A program made the position numbers and the translations under genes. 54,203 bases of DNA from Leptospira biflexa (GTDB taxonomy: Bacteria; Spirochaetota; UBA4802; UB4802): NCBI GenBank assembly GCA_020721905.1, contig DYLU01000014.1:1-54203 (forward strand), read 5' to 3'. This document shows positions 39,531 through 49,259 of this stretch, in pieces; the first letter of the stretch is position 1; each line of letters opens with the position of its first letter. The notes under the pieces were generated by a model. The model was not told where the DNA came from. It worked only from the letters and a program-made list of their open reading frames with translations, and ran no database searches.

Positions 39531-40649
39531 CTATTTTTTTAAATCACAATCTTTCACAATGAAATTTACTGTATCCTGTGCGGCAGTAATTTTTGCCAGT
39601 GACCTTGCCTTTGCAGACATCCTGGCAAGCAATGTTTCATTATCAAGCAAATCAAAAAGCATAGGTGCCACTTTTTGAGCTGTGGCATCAGCATTTTCAA
39701 TCATTTCGGCTGCCCCGGTTTTCACAAACTCCATGGCATTTTTTTTCTGATGATCTTTTGCAGCATATGGATAAGGGATTAATACTGAAGGTATACCCCA
39801 TGCTGCAAGTTCCATTAACACACCTGCACCAGCCCTGCTTATTGCAATATCACAAGCTGCATAAGAATTTTCAACATCAAGTATATACGGGGCAAGAAAT
39901 ATTGAAGCCCTGTGTGTAACATTCTGAAGTTTTTCCTTAAATTGTTCATACGAATATGTACCCGTACTCCAGATTATGCCGGTATCAGTAAAATTTTCAG
40001 GATATTGCGTCAGCATATCATACATGAGTTCATTGAGTTTCAAGGCTCCCTGGCTTCCGCCTATCACCAGTATAACTTTTTTGCAATGCATCATATTAAA
40101 TCGTTTTAATGCTGCATCCTTATTCACCTGTTTCAGTACCTGCTTGCGGACAGGATTGCCGGTATGAATAATTGAACGGGCAATTCCAACATCAAGATAA
40201 TCGGCAGTGGCTTCAAATGTTGTGAACAGTGCCTTTGCCCGCTTTGCAAAAATATTGGTTACCATTCCGGGAACAACATTCTGCTCACACAGATACAAAG
40301 GAATCTTTTTTAACAGTGCTCCAACCAGAGAAGGAGCTGAAACATATCCGCCCATGCCAATGACTGCTTTGACATTATTTTTTGTTATAAACCTCATTGT
40401 CCATAATAATGCCGAAACAAACCGTACTGTAAAAGCTGGAAGATTAAAAATATTCTTCCACATCGTTGGGGCATTATACGTGTATAAATTTTCTATTGTA
40501 TTTAATGAAGAAAATTTTACATCGTTAGTTCCCACCAGTAATATGGGATTATATCCCTGTGATTTGAATTCCTCATACAATGCTATTCCTGGCATAATGT
40601 GACCGCCGGTCCCACCACCACTTATCAACACTGTCCCTTTCATACCCAC
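39531..40649 (-). CDS. murG: UDP-GlcNAc--lipid I GlcNAc transferase
   Basis: 372 residues. Glycosyltransferase GT28 motifs: ISGGGTGGHIMPGIAL (G-loop 1), GMGGYVSAP (G-loop 2), LCEQN, VIGGSQGALKLNE and the C-terminal ISRAGAGVLMELAAWGIPSVLIPYP (UDP-GlcNAc site). Makes lipid II on the inner face of the membrane. Overlaps the ftsW stop by 10 nt. Confidence 0.97.
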   Translation of the reverse strand: MGMKGTVLISGGGTGGHIMPGIALYEEFKSQGYNPILLVGTNDVKFSSLNTIENLYTYNAPTMWKNIFNLPAFTVRFVSALLWTMRFITKNNVKAVIGMGGYVSAPSLVGALLKKIPLYLCEQNVVPGMVTNIFAKRAKALFTTFEATADYLDVGIARSIIHTGNPVRKQVLKQVNKDAALKRFNMMHCKKVILVIGGSQGALKLNELMYDMLTQYPENFTDTGIIWSTGTYSYEQFKEKLQNVTHRASIFLAPYILDVENSYAACDIAISRAGAGVLMELAAWGIPSVLIPYPYAAKDHQKKNAMEFVKTGAAEMIENADATAQKVAPMLFDLLDNETLLARMSAKARSLAKITAAQDTVNFIVKDCDLKK

Positions 40650-41797
40650 ACCTCGCCGCTGTATTTAAGCTCCTGGGCAACTACCTCACGATATTTTGAA
40701 ATATTCAACAGAATACCCGTCCCAACCATGGTTACCACAAGCGATGACCCACCATAACTAATAAATGGCAATGGTATACCTGTTGTTGGCAACACGCCAA
40801 TAACCACACTAATATTCAAAAACGCCTGCACTGTAACAAGTAATGTTAATCCCAGAGCAAGCAATCTTCCATATTCATCTGGTGCACGCAGGGCTATCTT
40901 GACCCCAAAGTAGAAAAACAACAAATAGAGAATCACCACGCTGAAAGTCCCCACCAGCCCTGTTTCCTCAGCAATTACGGCAAATATAAAATCTGTATGT
41001 GGTTCAGGAAGGCGCTTTATCTTCTGAGTACCTGAACCCAGGCCTGCACCCAGAAGCCCACCCAGCTTAAAAGCAATAAATGATTGAATAATATGATACC
41101 CTTTCCCAAAACGGTCTGACCATGGATCCAGAAATGCCAGTATTCGCTCACGCCTGTATTCCACCTGATAAATCAAAAGATAAAACATCGGCACACTCAG
41201 CACAGCAAGCCCAAGCATATACGGCAACGGAAAACCAGAAACAAACAACAGCACTACCGAAATGATTGCAACATCTATTGCTGTGCCAAAATCAGGCTGT
41301 AGCATAATCAGCAAAAAGAATACACCAACCATGAGCAGAGGCAACAGCATTTGCAATACATTTATATCCCGTTGATGCTCATAGGAAAAAACTTTTGCAA
41401 AATATATAACGATAAATAATTTGACCAGTTCAGATGGCTGAAACCTTAATGATCCATACCCCAACCATCGTGATGATCCTTTAACTGAAATACCCAGTCC
41501 CGGTATCAAAACAAGCACCAGCGTTACAAGAGTAAACGCAAGCATTATTTTTGTGTATTGCTGATAGTTTCTGTAATCAATCTGCTGAACGAACATCATT
41601 ACCATAAAACCTGCAAAGCTCCATACCAACTGCCGTTTTAAGAAATACAGGGAATCACCAAATGTTCTTTCTGCAAAAAGTGCACTTGCGCTGTAGGTCA
41701 TGGCAATACCAATACCAATGAGTATGGAAGCCACTATAAACAGCCCCATCTGTGGTTCACCTTTTCTGCGTGTATCAATGACTGCCTTTACATCCAC
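40640..41797 (-). CDS. ftsW: FtsW, SEDS peptidoglycan polymerase
   Basis: 385 residues, about 10 membrane segments. SEDS signature positions: GSSRWLGYGSLRFQPSELVK, the large extracellular loop with GKGYHIIQSFIAFKLGGLLGAGLG, PEPHTDFIFAVIAEETGL, and PTTGIPLPFISYGGSS near the end. Polymerises lipid II at the septum together with a class B PBP, which is not encoded in this cluster. Starts overlapping murD. Confidence 0.96.
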   Translation of the reverse strand: MDVKAVIDTRRKGEPQMGLFIVASILIGIGIAMTYSASALFAERTFGDSLYFLKRQLVWSFAGFMVMMFVQQIDYRNYQQYTKIMLAFTLVTLVLVLIPGLGISVKGSSRWLGYGSLRFQPSELVKLFIVIYFAKVFSYEHQRDINVLQMLLPLLMVGVFFLLIMLQPDFGTAIDVAIISVVLLFVSGFPLPYMLGLAVLSVPMFYLLIYQVEYRRERILAFLDPWSDRFGKGYHIIQSFIAFKLGGLLGAGLGSGTQKIKRLPEPHTDFIFAVIAEETGLVGTFSVVILYLLFFYFGVKIALRAPDEYGRLLALGLTLLVTVQAFLNISVVIGVLPTTGIPLPFISYGGSSLVVTMVGTGILLNISKYREVVAQELKYSGEVWV

Positions 41798-43167
41798 CGC
41801 AATTGCCCCTGTTTAAGTCTTTTAACAATTTCAATAAAATCATTACCCCGTTCTTCATAATTCTTATACATATCAAATGAAGCGCATGCCGGCGATAACA
41901 ATACAGTATCGCCTTCTGTACTCAGCTTCATTGCCTTAATAACTGCATCTTCCATGGAATGCGCCTTAAAATGGGGTATATCATTGAAAAGTACTGCAAA
42001 TTCATCCTTAGTTTCACCAATAAGAACCAGACCTATAACTTTGCCTTTTAAATAATTTTTTAGCCGTGAATAATCATCACCTTTTGCTCTGCCACCCATA
42101 ATGAGTATCACATTCCCTGAAATACTTTTCAATGCCATGATAACAGCACCAACCGTTGTTGCCTTTGAATCATTAATAAATGCTCTTCCCTCAAAGTTGC
42201 CTACCATCTGCACCCTATGAGGTAATCCTTCAAAACTGTACAATGCATCTTCAAGTGCCTTAAAATTAATGTCACGGCCTATCTTTTTTCCAAGCGACAG
42301 TGTTGCCAGAATTGCTGCCATTGCATTCTGTACATTGTGTAGTCCCAGTATTTTAAGCCCATCAGCACGTGCAATTAATTGCTGCCTGCCATCCAGTGTG
42401 CAATATATTCCACCCCCATTAAAATAGCAGTCAGCCTCTTTTTGCAATGAGAATGAATACCGTGTTGCTTTTAAGGCAGGTAGATGTGTTGCTATAAATT
42501 CATCATCACTGTTTACAATAAAATAATCACCGCTATCCTGATTTTTTGCAATATTCATCTTTGCAGCAAAATAGTCTTCAAGCGAATTATACCGGTCTAA
42601 ATGGTCAGGGGTCAGATTGGTAAGGATTGCAACATCCGGCGTAAATGTATGGATGGTTTCTAATTGAAAAGAGGAAAGTTCAATCACCGCAATTGAATCT
42701 TTTTTTAAACTATCAACTATCGACACATACGGAATGCCGATATTGCCGCAAGGATGCGCATCAAAGCCGGCAGCCTTCAGGCAATGCGCTGTCAGCATGG
42801 TTGTTGTTGACTTACCGTCGGTTCCGGTAATACCCACAATATGCGACGTGCAATGCCGGTAGGCAAGCTCAATTTCCGATAGTACCGGTATGCCTTTATT
42901 CTTTGCTTCCTGTATTAATGGTATACTTTGCGGAACACCGGGGCTTAATATAATTTCATTAAAATCATTCTTCAAAATTGAAGGATCCTGATTGCCGGCT
43001 ATAACATGCACATTTCTGTCAAGTTTATTAATGACAGGCATAAGTTCATCGCGTGATTTCATATCACATACCGTCACCGCAAAACCTTTGCCGGCAAGAA
43101 AGTTGGCCGAGGCTAATCCTGTCCGGTAACCCAATCCAACTACAAGTATATGTTTTTTCTTGTCCAC
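41788..43167 (-). CDS. murD: UDP-N-acetylmuramoyl-L-alanine--D-glutamate ligase
   Basis: 459 residues, GTG start (43167) with tagga as a weak SD. Motifs: VVGLGYRTGLASANFL, SPGVP, GITGTDGKSTTTML, ELSSFQLE, NLTPDHLDRY, FINDSKATTVGA and MGGRAKGDDYS. Adds D-Glu. Unlike the overlapping neighbours, it is preceded by a 69-nt gap carrying TATAAT and one copy of the dispersed word, so an internal promoter is possible. Confidence 0.96.
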   Translation of the reverse strand: MDKKKHILVVGLGYRTGLASANFLAGKGFAVTVCDMKSRDELMPVINKLDRNVHVIAGNQDPSILKNDFNEIILSPGVPQSIPLIQEAKNKGIPVLSEIELAYRHCTSHIVGITGTDGKSTTTMLTAHCLKAAGFDAHPCGNIGIPYVSIVDSLKKDSIAVIELSSFQLETIHTFTPDVAILTNLTPDHLDRYNSLEDYFAAKMNIAKNQDSGDYFIVNSDDEFIATHLPALKATRYSFSLQKEADCYFNGGGIYCTLDGRQQLIARADGLKILGLHNVQNAMAAILATLSLGKKIGRDINFKALEDALYSFEGLPHRVQMVGNFEGRAFINDSKATTVGAVIMALKSISGNVILIMGGRAKGDDYSRLKNYLKGKVIGLVLIGETKDEFAVLFNDIPHFKAHSMEDAVIKAMKLSTEGDTVLLSPACASFDMYKNYEERGNDFIEIVKRLKQGQLRWM

Positions 43168-43203
43168 AGTTACTATCCTACAAAAAAATAAAAATTATAT
43201 AGT

Positions 43204-43214
43204 GGCGATAGTTC
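43204..43214 (+). repeat. Dispersed word GGCGATAGTTC, between mraY and murD
   Basis: Exact 11-nt copy in the only real gap of the mur part of the dcw cluster, just upstream (on the minus strand) of a TATAAT that could serve murD. Confidence 0.7.
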
Positions 43215-43236
43215 ATAACACGTTATAGCCTGCCTG

Positions 43237-44322
43237 TTATAAAATCTTCAGCGAACTCAAAGCCAATATTGCCAGTATGATGCCAATAATCCACATACGC
43301 ACCACCACCTTCTGTTCCGGCCAGCCTGATAATTCAAAGTGGTGATGTATTGGCGCCATCTTAAAAACCCTTTTTTTCCTCAATTTAAATGAAGCAACCT
43401 GAATCATGACCGATAGTGCCTCAATGACAAAAATGCCGCCAACGATGACAAGAAAAAACTCCTTTTTAATCATAATGGCAACAGTCCCAATAATACCGCC
43501 CAATGCCAGTGATCCGGTATCGCCCATAAATACTGATGCCGGATTTGAGTTAAACCACAAAAAACCCAAACCTGCACCTCCTAATGCTGATAAAAACACC
43601 GTTAATTCCGCTGCCTGTGGGATATAGGGTATACGCAAATACTGCGCAATAGGCTGATGGCCGGTAAGATATGCCATAACTGCCAAAACACTTATAACAA
43701 TAGTCACTGTTCCAATTGCAAGTCCGTCAAGACCATCAGTGAGGTTGACAGCATTGGAACTGCCAACAATAACAAACATGGCAAATAGTATCCATATCCA
43801 GGACAAATCAAGCATTGCTTTATTGACAAAAGGCACATACAACGTTGTTGCTTCCTTTGCATTTGACGGGAAAAAGTAAATACACAGTGCAATCAGAAGT
43901 CCGGCCATACACTGCAATAAAAACTTAAGCCGTGCAGGAATGCCATCTTTTTTCTTTAGTATTGATTTTATGTAATCATCAATAAATCCTATTGCACCTA
44001 AAAGAACTGTAATGACAACAAGTAAAATAAAATACAGATTTTTAAAGTTGCCCCATAAAATCACAGAGATAAGCACCGCACCCAATATGAGTACGCCACC
44101 CATTGTGGGTGTCCCTGCTTTCTTCTGGTGTGTTTGCGGCCCTAAGGTGCGTATTTCTTCTTTAAAACGAAGATGTACAAGCCACCGTATTACCAGCCCG
44201 CCACATATCAATACTATCAAAAGCGATGTCAATGCAGCATACGCCGAACGAAATGTAATATATTGAAACAATCGCAAAAACGACAGATATTCCTGTAAAG
44301 GCAAAATAAAGTGATAAAACAT
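43237..44322 (-). CDS. mraY: Phospho-MurNAc-pentapeptide transferase
   Basis: 361 residues, 10 membrane segments. Family loops: RTLGPQTHQKKAGTPTMGG, GFIDDYIKS (catalytic DD), NAVNLTDGLDGLAIG, FMGDTGSLALGG and APIHHHFELSGWPE. Makes lipid I. SD gaggtaact precedes the ATG; 7 nt after murF. Confidence 0.98.
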   Translation of the reverse strand: MFYHFILPLQEYLSFLRLFQYITFRSAYAALTSLLIVLICGGLVIRWLVHLRFKEEIRTLGPQTHQKKAGTPTMGGVLILGAVLISVILWGNFKNLYFILLVVITVLLGAIGFIDDYIKSILKKKDGIPARLKFLLQCMAGLLIALCIYFFPSNAKEATTLYVPFVNKAMLDLSWIWILFAMFVIVGSSNAVNLTDGLDGLAIGTVTIVISVLAVMAYLTGHQPIAQYLRIPYIPQAAELTVFLSALGGAGLGFLWFNSNPASVFMGDTGSLALGGIIGTVAIMIKKEFFLVIVGGIFVIEALSVMIQVASFKLRKKRVFKMAPIHHHFELSGWPEQKVVVRMWIIGIILAILALSSLKIL

Positions 44323-44329
44323 AGTTACC

Positions 44330-45706
44330 TCACTGTTCTAATGCGTTCACTACTTCTTCCATCCTCATTGAACGGGACCCTTTCACAAGCACCACATCAT
44401 CCTGTTGTACAAACTGCTGCAGGAAGGCAATAAGCTTTTCTTTGGAATCAAAGTATTTAACCTGCGTACTGTCTAATCCACCAGCAATGGCCCCATTGGC
44501 AATATAGCGTGCATCATCACCCCATACGAAAACATATGAAAACCCTGAAGCCTTCAATTTGGTTCCAACTGTAAAATGCAAATCCTTTGAATGGGTTCCA
44601 AGCTCTTTCATATCAGATAATACAGCAATCCTTCGTCTATCCGGAAATACCATTGATGCACTTTTCAATGCATACTCCATTGACAATGGGTTTGCATTAT
44701 AACAGTCATCAATGATGGTGCAACAACCTTTTTTAATATCACTGCGCATTGTTACAGGCCTGAAAGTATGTAAAGCTTCTTTTACTTTTATAACCGATTT
44801 CCCCATAACCCCGGCAACAGCAATGGTAGCTATAGCCGCATATACATTGTGAAAGCCATACGCAGGTACAGTAATTTCAACACCATTATATTCCACAACT
44901 GTTTTATCCTGAAACAACCTATATGATTCTGGTGCTATATCACCTGAAAGTCCAAAGGTTACAACTTTTATATTCTTTTCACGTGCTTTCTTCTTTATGA
45001 TATCAGTGTGCTTTGTGTCATTATTCAGTATGCATATACTCCCTGCATTCATCCCATCCAGTATCTCAGCTTTTGCATGAGCAACATTTTCAGTTGAACC
45101 CAGAAATTCCAGATGGCCCGCGCCTATATTGGTGATTACAGCTATGGTTGGCATGACAACCTGCGAAAGACGCGATATCTCGCCAGGATGGTTCATCCCC
45201 ATCTCAATAACAGCAAAGCTGTGCGTATTCTGCAAATGAAGCAGGGTAAAAGGTACACCAACTTCATTATTATAATTCTTTTGTGTTTTAAGGCACTTTC
45301 CATCAATTGAAAGAACCTGTGCTATCATCTCTTTTGTGGTTGTCTTGCCATTGGTACCGGTAACACCAATAACCGGTATGTCAAATTTTTTCCTGTGCCA
45401 GTGTGCTATTGCTGCATACGCCTGCATTGTGTCATTGCAATAGATGGCACTTGCATTATATTGATCTGCTATATATACTTTATCCTGTTTGTGAGTCAAA
45501 AATGAAGTGCACTTTCCGGTTTTACATACATCTTCAATAAAATCATGACCATCAAATTTATTACCGGCTATTGGCACAAAGAGGCTTTTATCTTCTAACA
45601 TCCGGGAATCAGTGGTAATATACTGCACAGGCTGACCCACACCATAATGAACTGCATTAATGGCATCAGCAATGGTTTGTGAAGTTGTTTCAAACCGCAC
45701 TATCAC
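44330..45706 (-). CDS. murF: UDP-MurNAc-tripeptide--D-Ala-D-Ala ligase
   Basis: 458 residues, GTG start overlapping the murE stop (GTGA). Motifs: IGVTGTNGKTTTKEM, NYNNEVGVPFTLL, EMGMNHPGEI, NIGAGHLEFLGS, DDCYNANPLSME and LVKGSRSMRMEEV. Adds D-Ala-D-Ala. No ddl (D-Ala ligase) in the window. Confidence 0.97.
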   Translation of the reverse strand: MIVRFETTSQTIADAINAVHYGVGQPVQYITTDSRMLEDKSLFVPIAGNKFDGHDFIEDVCKTGKCTSFLTHKQDKVYIADQYNASAIYCNDTMQAYAAIAHWHRKKFDIPVIGVTGTNGKTTTKEMIAQVLSIDGKCLKTQKNYNNEVGVPFTLLHLQNTHSFAVIEMGMNHPGEISRLSQVVMPTIAVITNIGAGHLEFLGSTENVAHAKAEILDGMNAGSICILNNDTKHTDIIKKKAREKNIKVVTFGLSGDIAPESYRLFQDKTVVEYNGVEITVPAYGFHNVYAAIATIAVAGVMGKSVIKVKEALHTFRPVTMRSDIKKGCCTIIDDCYNANPLSMEYALKSASMVFPDRRRIAVLSDMKELGTHSKDLHFTVGTKLKASGFSYVFVWGDDARYIANGAIAGGLDSTQVKYFDSKEKLIAFLQQFVQQDDVVLVKGSRSMRMEEVVNALEQ

Positions 45707-47229
45707 TTCCCCAACCTCTCTTGTATATATTTGCGGGCAACTTCCCTGTCATCAAAGTGATATTTCTTTGTACCAATAATCTGGTAATCCTCATGGCCTT
45801 TGCCCGCTATGACAATAACATCATCTTTTTGTGCTATATATATTGCATGCTTGATTGCTTCTTCACGGTTAACTATCACCTGATAACGATTTGTTTTCAT
45901 TCCTGATGTAATATCCTGTATGATAGCTTCAGGATTTTCTTTTCTGGGATTATCACTGGTTACAATAACCCGGTCAGAATAATCCTCACTGACTTTGCCC
46001 ATCAGTGGCCTTTTTGTTTTATCCCTGTTACCACCGCAGCCAAATACCGTTATAATGCGCTCAGGTTTTAATGAACGTACTGAAAGCAATAATTTTTCCA
46101 ATGCATCATTGGTATGTGCATAATCTATAATGACGGCAAAACCTTCAGGTGACAGAATTGTATCAAATCTGCCGGGAACACTGGATAGCACTGATATCCC
46201 TGTTACTATTTTACCAACAGGCACATTTAAAAAATCAGCAACACCAATTGCCCCTAACGCATTGTATATATTGAATCGGCCTGTCATCTTCATGGTGAAT
46301 TGTTTGGCAAATGGTAAATCCATGGCAAATTGCGTGCCTTTAATTGAAATCTGTATTGAAGATTCAAGACAATGATAATCAGCATTACTGGTAATGCCAG
46401 ACGAGAAAAGGGGATAAGCATAGCGTTCGCGCCAGTTCAATATCTGCCTGCCATAATTATCATCAGCATTAATGAAAGCTGCTTTTTTCTGTTTATGGCT
46501 TTTTTGTAAAATTTCAAACAAACGCACTTTTGCCATAAAATAGTCATTGAACGTGATGTGATAATCCAAATGGTCACGCGTGAGGTTGGTAAATATGGCA
46601 CAATCAAAATGTATATCGTCAACACGCAAAAGCGATAGTGCATGGGAAGAAACTTCCATTATGATGCAATCAACACCATCAAGAACCATTATTGACATAA
46701 TCTCGTGAAGGTCCTTTGACTCTGGTGTTGTATGTGAAGCATTGATTACTTTATCTTTCCAGCGATAGTTAATGGTGCCCAAAACCCCACAGGTAAATCC
46801 TGCTCTTGACAATACTGATTCAAGCATATACGTAGTGGTAGTTTTGCCATTGGTACCGGTAACACCAATAACAACAGCCTGCAACGAAGGTTCACCATAA
46901 AACCTGGCTGAAATTTGTGATAACGCTTTTCGCGTGTCTTTTGCTGTTGCTACTGCAATATCCTGTTGCTCAAGTAGAAAGCCAAACTCATCCAGGCGAT
47001 TTTCCTGCAAAACTATGCATGATGCTTTATTTTCAACAGCATCTTTTATAAATTTATGTCCGTCAGTTTCTATTCCCTCAATAGCAACAAACAGCCCCTC
47101 TTTTTCAACCTTCCGTGAGTCATATTCAATAGCGCTGATACGTATATCCTCATCACCTTTAACAATTGTGACATCAGTATCGTTAAGTAATGTATACAGA
47201 TCAAAAGAGTTATATGTTCGTATATCCAT
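45703..47229 (-). CDS. murE: UDP-MurNAc-L-Ala-D-Glu--diaminopimelate ligase
   Basis: 508 residues. GVTGTNGKTTTTYML (ATP loop), TTPESKDLHEIM, EVSSHAL, NLTRDHLDYH and FGCGGNRDKTKRPLM are present. The amino-acid specificity motif reads DNPRKE, the form known for meso-diaminopimelate enzymes, as opposed to the D(D/N)PN/A of lysine enzymes. The peptidoglycan of this organism is therefore likely DAP-type. Its start touches the ftsL stop; no ftsI lies between. Confidence 0.97.
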   Translation of the reverse strand: MDIRTYNSFDLYTLLNDTDVTIVKGDEDIRISAIEYDSRKVEKEGLFVAIEGIETDGHKFIKDAVENKASCIVLQENRLDEFGFLLEQQDIAVATAKDTRKALSQISARFYGEPSLQAVVIGVTGTNGKTTTTYMLESVLSRAGFTCGVLGTINYRWKDKVINASHTTPESKDLHEIMSIMVLDGVDCIIMEVSSHALSLLRVDDIHFDCAIFTNLTRDHLDYHITFNDYFMAKVRLFEILQKSHKQKKAAFINADDNYGRQILNWRERYAYPLFSSGITSNADYHCLESSIQISIKGTQFAMDLPFAKQFTMKMTGRFNIYNALGAIGVADFLNVPVGKIVTGISVLSSVPGRFDTILSPEGFAVIIDYAHTNDALEKLLLSVRSLKPERIITVFGCGGNRDKTKRPLMGKVSEDYSDRVIVTSDNPRKENPEAIIQDITSGMKTNRYQVIVNREEAIKHAIYIAQKDDVIVIAGKGHEDYQIIGTKKYHFDDREVARKYIQERLGK

Positions 47230-47543
47230 TAATGTGTACCTTTTTTGTCTTTGAGTATTATCAGGCTTTCTTTGGCCATGGGCACCAGGTCATGTGCTTT
47301 TGCAAATATTTCTATCTGCTCCATTGACAGCGCTTTATTCAGTTGATACTTTGCACGCTCATATTCTTCAATTATTGTATGATATTTCTTTACCATAGCG
47401 TCATAGTGCATCTTACGTTGCATGTACTCAATATTCTGATAAATAAATGCAATGATGAAACATATAAAAATGATCACAATGATACTGTACTGCACTATAC
47501 TTTTTTGTTCTGATGTATTCATATTCATCATAGCTTCTGGCAT
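47229..47543 (-). CDS. ftsL: FtsL-like division protein
   Basis: 104 residues: one membrane segment (about 19-37) after a short cytoplasmic N-terminus, then a periplasmic coiled coil (about 40-75) and a C-terminal LSMEQIEIFAKAHDLVPM segment typical of FtsL. Assigned by architecture and place between rsmH and murE. Overlaps the rsmH stop by 16 nt. It would pair with FtsB and FtsQ to activate FtsW and the septal PBP. Confidence 0.85.
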   Translation of the reverse strand: MPEAMMNMNTSEQKSIVQYSIIVIIFICFIIAFIYQNIEYMQRKMHYDAMVKKYHTIIEEYERAKYQLNKALSMEQIEIFAKAHDLVPMAKESLIILKDKKGTH

Positions 47544-48478
47544 ACCCGTAATTTTGCACTGCGCGAACGTGGATTTTCCCTGATTTCGGACTCTTTAGGC
47601 TGTAGCGGCTTTTTTGTCAACACAGTAACAAGAGGATCAGCCGGGCACCCACACAACAACCCGTCATTATCGCAGCTACACCCTCTGGACCATCGCCTGA
47701 ATCTGTCCTTCACAATACGGTCTTCCAGCGAATGGAATGATATAGCAATTATTCTACCACCGGGTTTTACGTACCCCAGTGCATGTTCCAGCGATTCATT
47801 AATGGCCGACAGCTCATCATTGATAAAAATACGTAAAGCCTGAAAAATCCTTGTTGCAGGATGAATATGTTTCACCCTGTACTGCCCGGGGATTGCCTGC
47901 ACCACAATGTTGGCCAGCTGCTCTGTGTTTTCAATTGCTTTTTCACTTCGCTTCTGGACAATCTTACGAGCAATACGGTGCGACCAGCGTTCTTGACCAT
48001 ATGTGCTGAAAATTCGTGCCAATTCATTTTCACTGAAATTATTCACCACATCATATGCGGTAAGCGTCACCGAATCATCAAGGCGCATATCCAGCTTTTC
48101 CTGCGTTTTAAATGCAAAACCCCTATTACTGCCATCAAAATGGAACGAGGATATCCCAAAGTCATATAAAAACGCAGCTATTGATTTTTCCATCCCTCTG
48201 CAGTGAAGCCAGAGATTTTTAAAATTATCATTTATTAACACTACTCTGTTTCCATACGGTGAAAGCCTTTTATGAGCTATCGCCAAAATTTCCCTGTCCC
48301 GTTCAAAGCCATACAGCTTCAGTCCACCCCACGTTTTCAGGATCAGTTCCGAATGACCACCCTCACCAACTGTACAATCTACCACAACAGATGATTCTAT
48401 ACCCTCAATGTCGGAAAGAAAAGTCAGCACTTCCTGAGGCATAACGGGTGTGTGATAGTATTGTGTACCCTCTTCCAT
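47528..48478 (-). CDS. rsmH: 16S rRNA (cytosine-1402-N4)-methyltransferase
   Basis: 316 residues. YYHTPVMPQEVLTFL, VDCTVGEGGHSELIL (SAM loop), FLYDFGISSFHFDG, GFAFKTQEKLDMRLD, FQALRIFINDELSAI and ISFHSLEDRIVKDRFRRW are all RsmH (MraW) signatures. Methylates 16S rRNA. Two Cys-containing loops near 270-285 (GCSCDNDGLLCGCP) are usual in the family. Second gene of the dcw cluster. Confidence 0.97.
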   Translation of the reverse strand: MEEGTQYYHTPVMPQEVLTFLSDIEGIESSVVVDCTVGEGGHSELILKTWGGLKLYGFERDREILAIAHKRLSPYGNRVVLINDNFKNLWLHCRGMEKSIAAFLYDFGISSFHFDGSNRGFAFKTQEKLDMRLDDSVTLTAYDVVNNFSENELARIFSTYGQERWSHRIARKIVQKRSEKAIENTEQLANIVVQAIPGQYRVKHIHPATRIFQALRIFINDELSAINESLEHALGYVKPGGRIIAISFHSLEDRIVKDRFRRWSRGCSCDNDGLLCGCPADPLVTVLTKKPLQPKESEIRENPRSRSAKLRVCQKL

Positions 48479-48508
48479 TATTATGTCACATTAGAGTATA
48501 TTTCATTC

Positions 48509-48946
48509 TTAAAATCCCAGATCATGAGCAAACTGATTTAATGCTTCCCCATCGGGTTTGTATTGCTGATAAATTTCTGCGCTCCATATTTCAATACGGT
48601 TATACAAACCTAACATGACCACATCCTTGCTGATCTGTGCATACTCAAGCAGATAATCAGGGATAAGAATCCTCCCCTGTTTATCAAGTTCACATTCAAA
48701 AGCACCACCCAGTAAAAACCTGATACGCATTCTGTTCATGGGATCAGCCTGTGAAAGGGGTACCAGCTTTGTTTCCACAAATTCCTTCCAGTCAACTTCC
48801 CTGAAAGCCATAACACATTTATCAAAACCATGCGTTATGATTAATGTGTGTATGATGTTGTCTTCGCCAAACGCCTTACGCAGTTTTATGGGTATTGCAA
48901 CGCGGCATTTTTCGTCAAGCGTAGGGCGATATTCACCCATAAACAT
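48509..48946 (-). CDS. mraZ: MraZ transcriptional regulator
   Basis: 145 residues with two AbrB-like/SpoVT half-domains: MFMGEYRPTLDEKCRVAIPIKLR at the start and FECELDKQGRILIPDYLLEYA in the second half. Cys replaces the usual Gly in the first DxKGR motif. MraZ binds a direct repeat in front of its own gene and controls the dcw cluster; such a repeat is present (see next entries). Confidence 0.95.
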   Translation of the reverse strand: MFMGEYRPTLDEKCRVAIPIKLRKAFGEDNIIHTLIITHGFDKCVMAFREVDWKEFVETKLVPLSQADPMNRMRIRFLLGGAFECELDKQGRILIPDYLLEYAQISKDVVMLGLYNRIEIWSAEIYQQYKPDGEALNQFAHDLGF

Positions 48947-48983
48947 AGTATACTATACTTTCCCCTTACATTTCTACTATTCT

Positions 48984-49010
48984 GCACCAATCCCCACTTT
49001 TTACCACTTA
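48984..49010 (-). promoter_or_regulatory. MraZ-box operator (10-nt spaced direct repeat)
   Basis: On the minus strand AAGTGG occurs twice exactly 10 nt apart (49004-49009 and 48994-48999), with a degenerate third copy 10 nt further (48984-48989). Period and sequence match MraZ boxes described upstream of mraZ in other bacteria. The boxes overlap and follow the -10, consistent with autorepression. Confidence 0.65.
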
Positions 49011-49036
49011 TAGACACAATGTGACATAATTGTCAA
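49007..49036 (-). promoter_or_regulatory. Promoter of the dcw cluster (Pmra)
   Basis: Perfect TTGACA (49031-49036), 18-nt spacer, TATAAG (49007-49012). Confidence 0.7.
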
Positions 49037-49143
49037 GAAAAAAATGAAAATTTATATATCCGCCAATCGTTTCAGGAATGTTACAAAATGATTAAACATA
49101 TGTTAAATAAAAGGTTAATAATGGCATCATTTTAACCAAACAT

Positions 49144-49172
49144 TGACCGCTATAACACCTCCCTGCTAATTT
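49144..49172 (+). promoter_or_regulatory. Possible promoter of the nitrogen operon
   Basis: TTGACC (49144-49149), 17-nt spacer, TAATTT (49167-49172) preceded by TGC, an extended -10 arrangement. Confidence 0.35.
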
Positions 49173-49259
49173 ATACATAGAACCAGTACTGGAATGCAGT
49201 ATGTGTGAGCATGATAACACAATCAACTGCACAATTTAATGAAATGGTAAGGAGGTTTT

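Larger units (their letters stand above)
48947..49259. other. Divergent control region between mraZ and the P-II gene
   Basis: 313 bases holding the dcw promoter and MraZ boxes on one side and the P-II gene promoter on the other. No sigma-54 pattern (GG-N10-GC) was found for the nitrogen genes. Confidence 0.6.

Noticed and set aside
49037-49259. Sigma-54 promoter for the nitrogen operon
   Set aside because: No GG-N10-GC pattern; the tggca at about 49123 lacks the matching -12.
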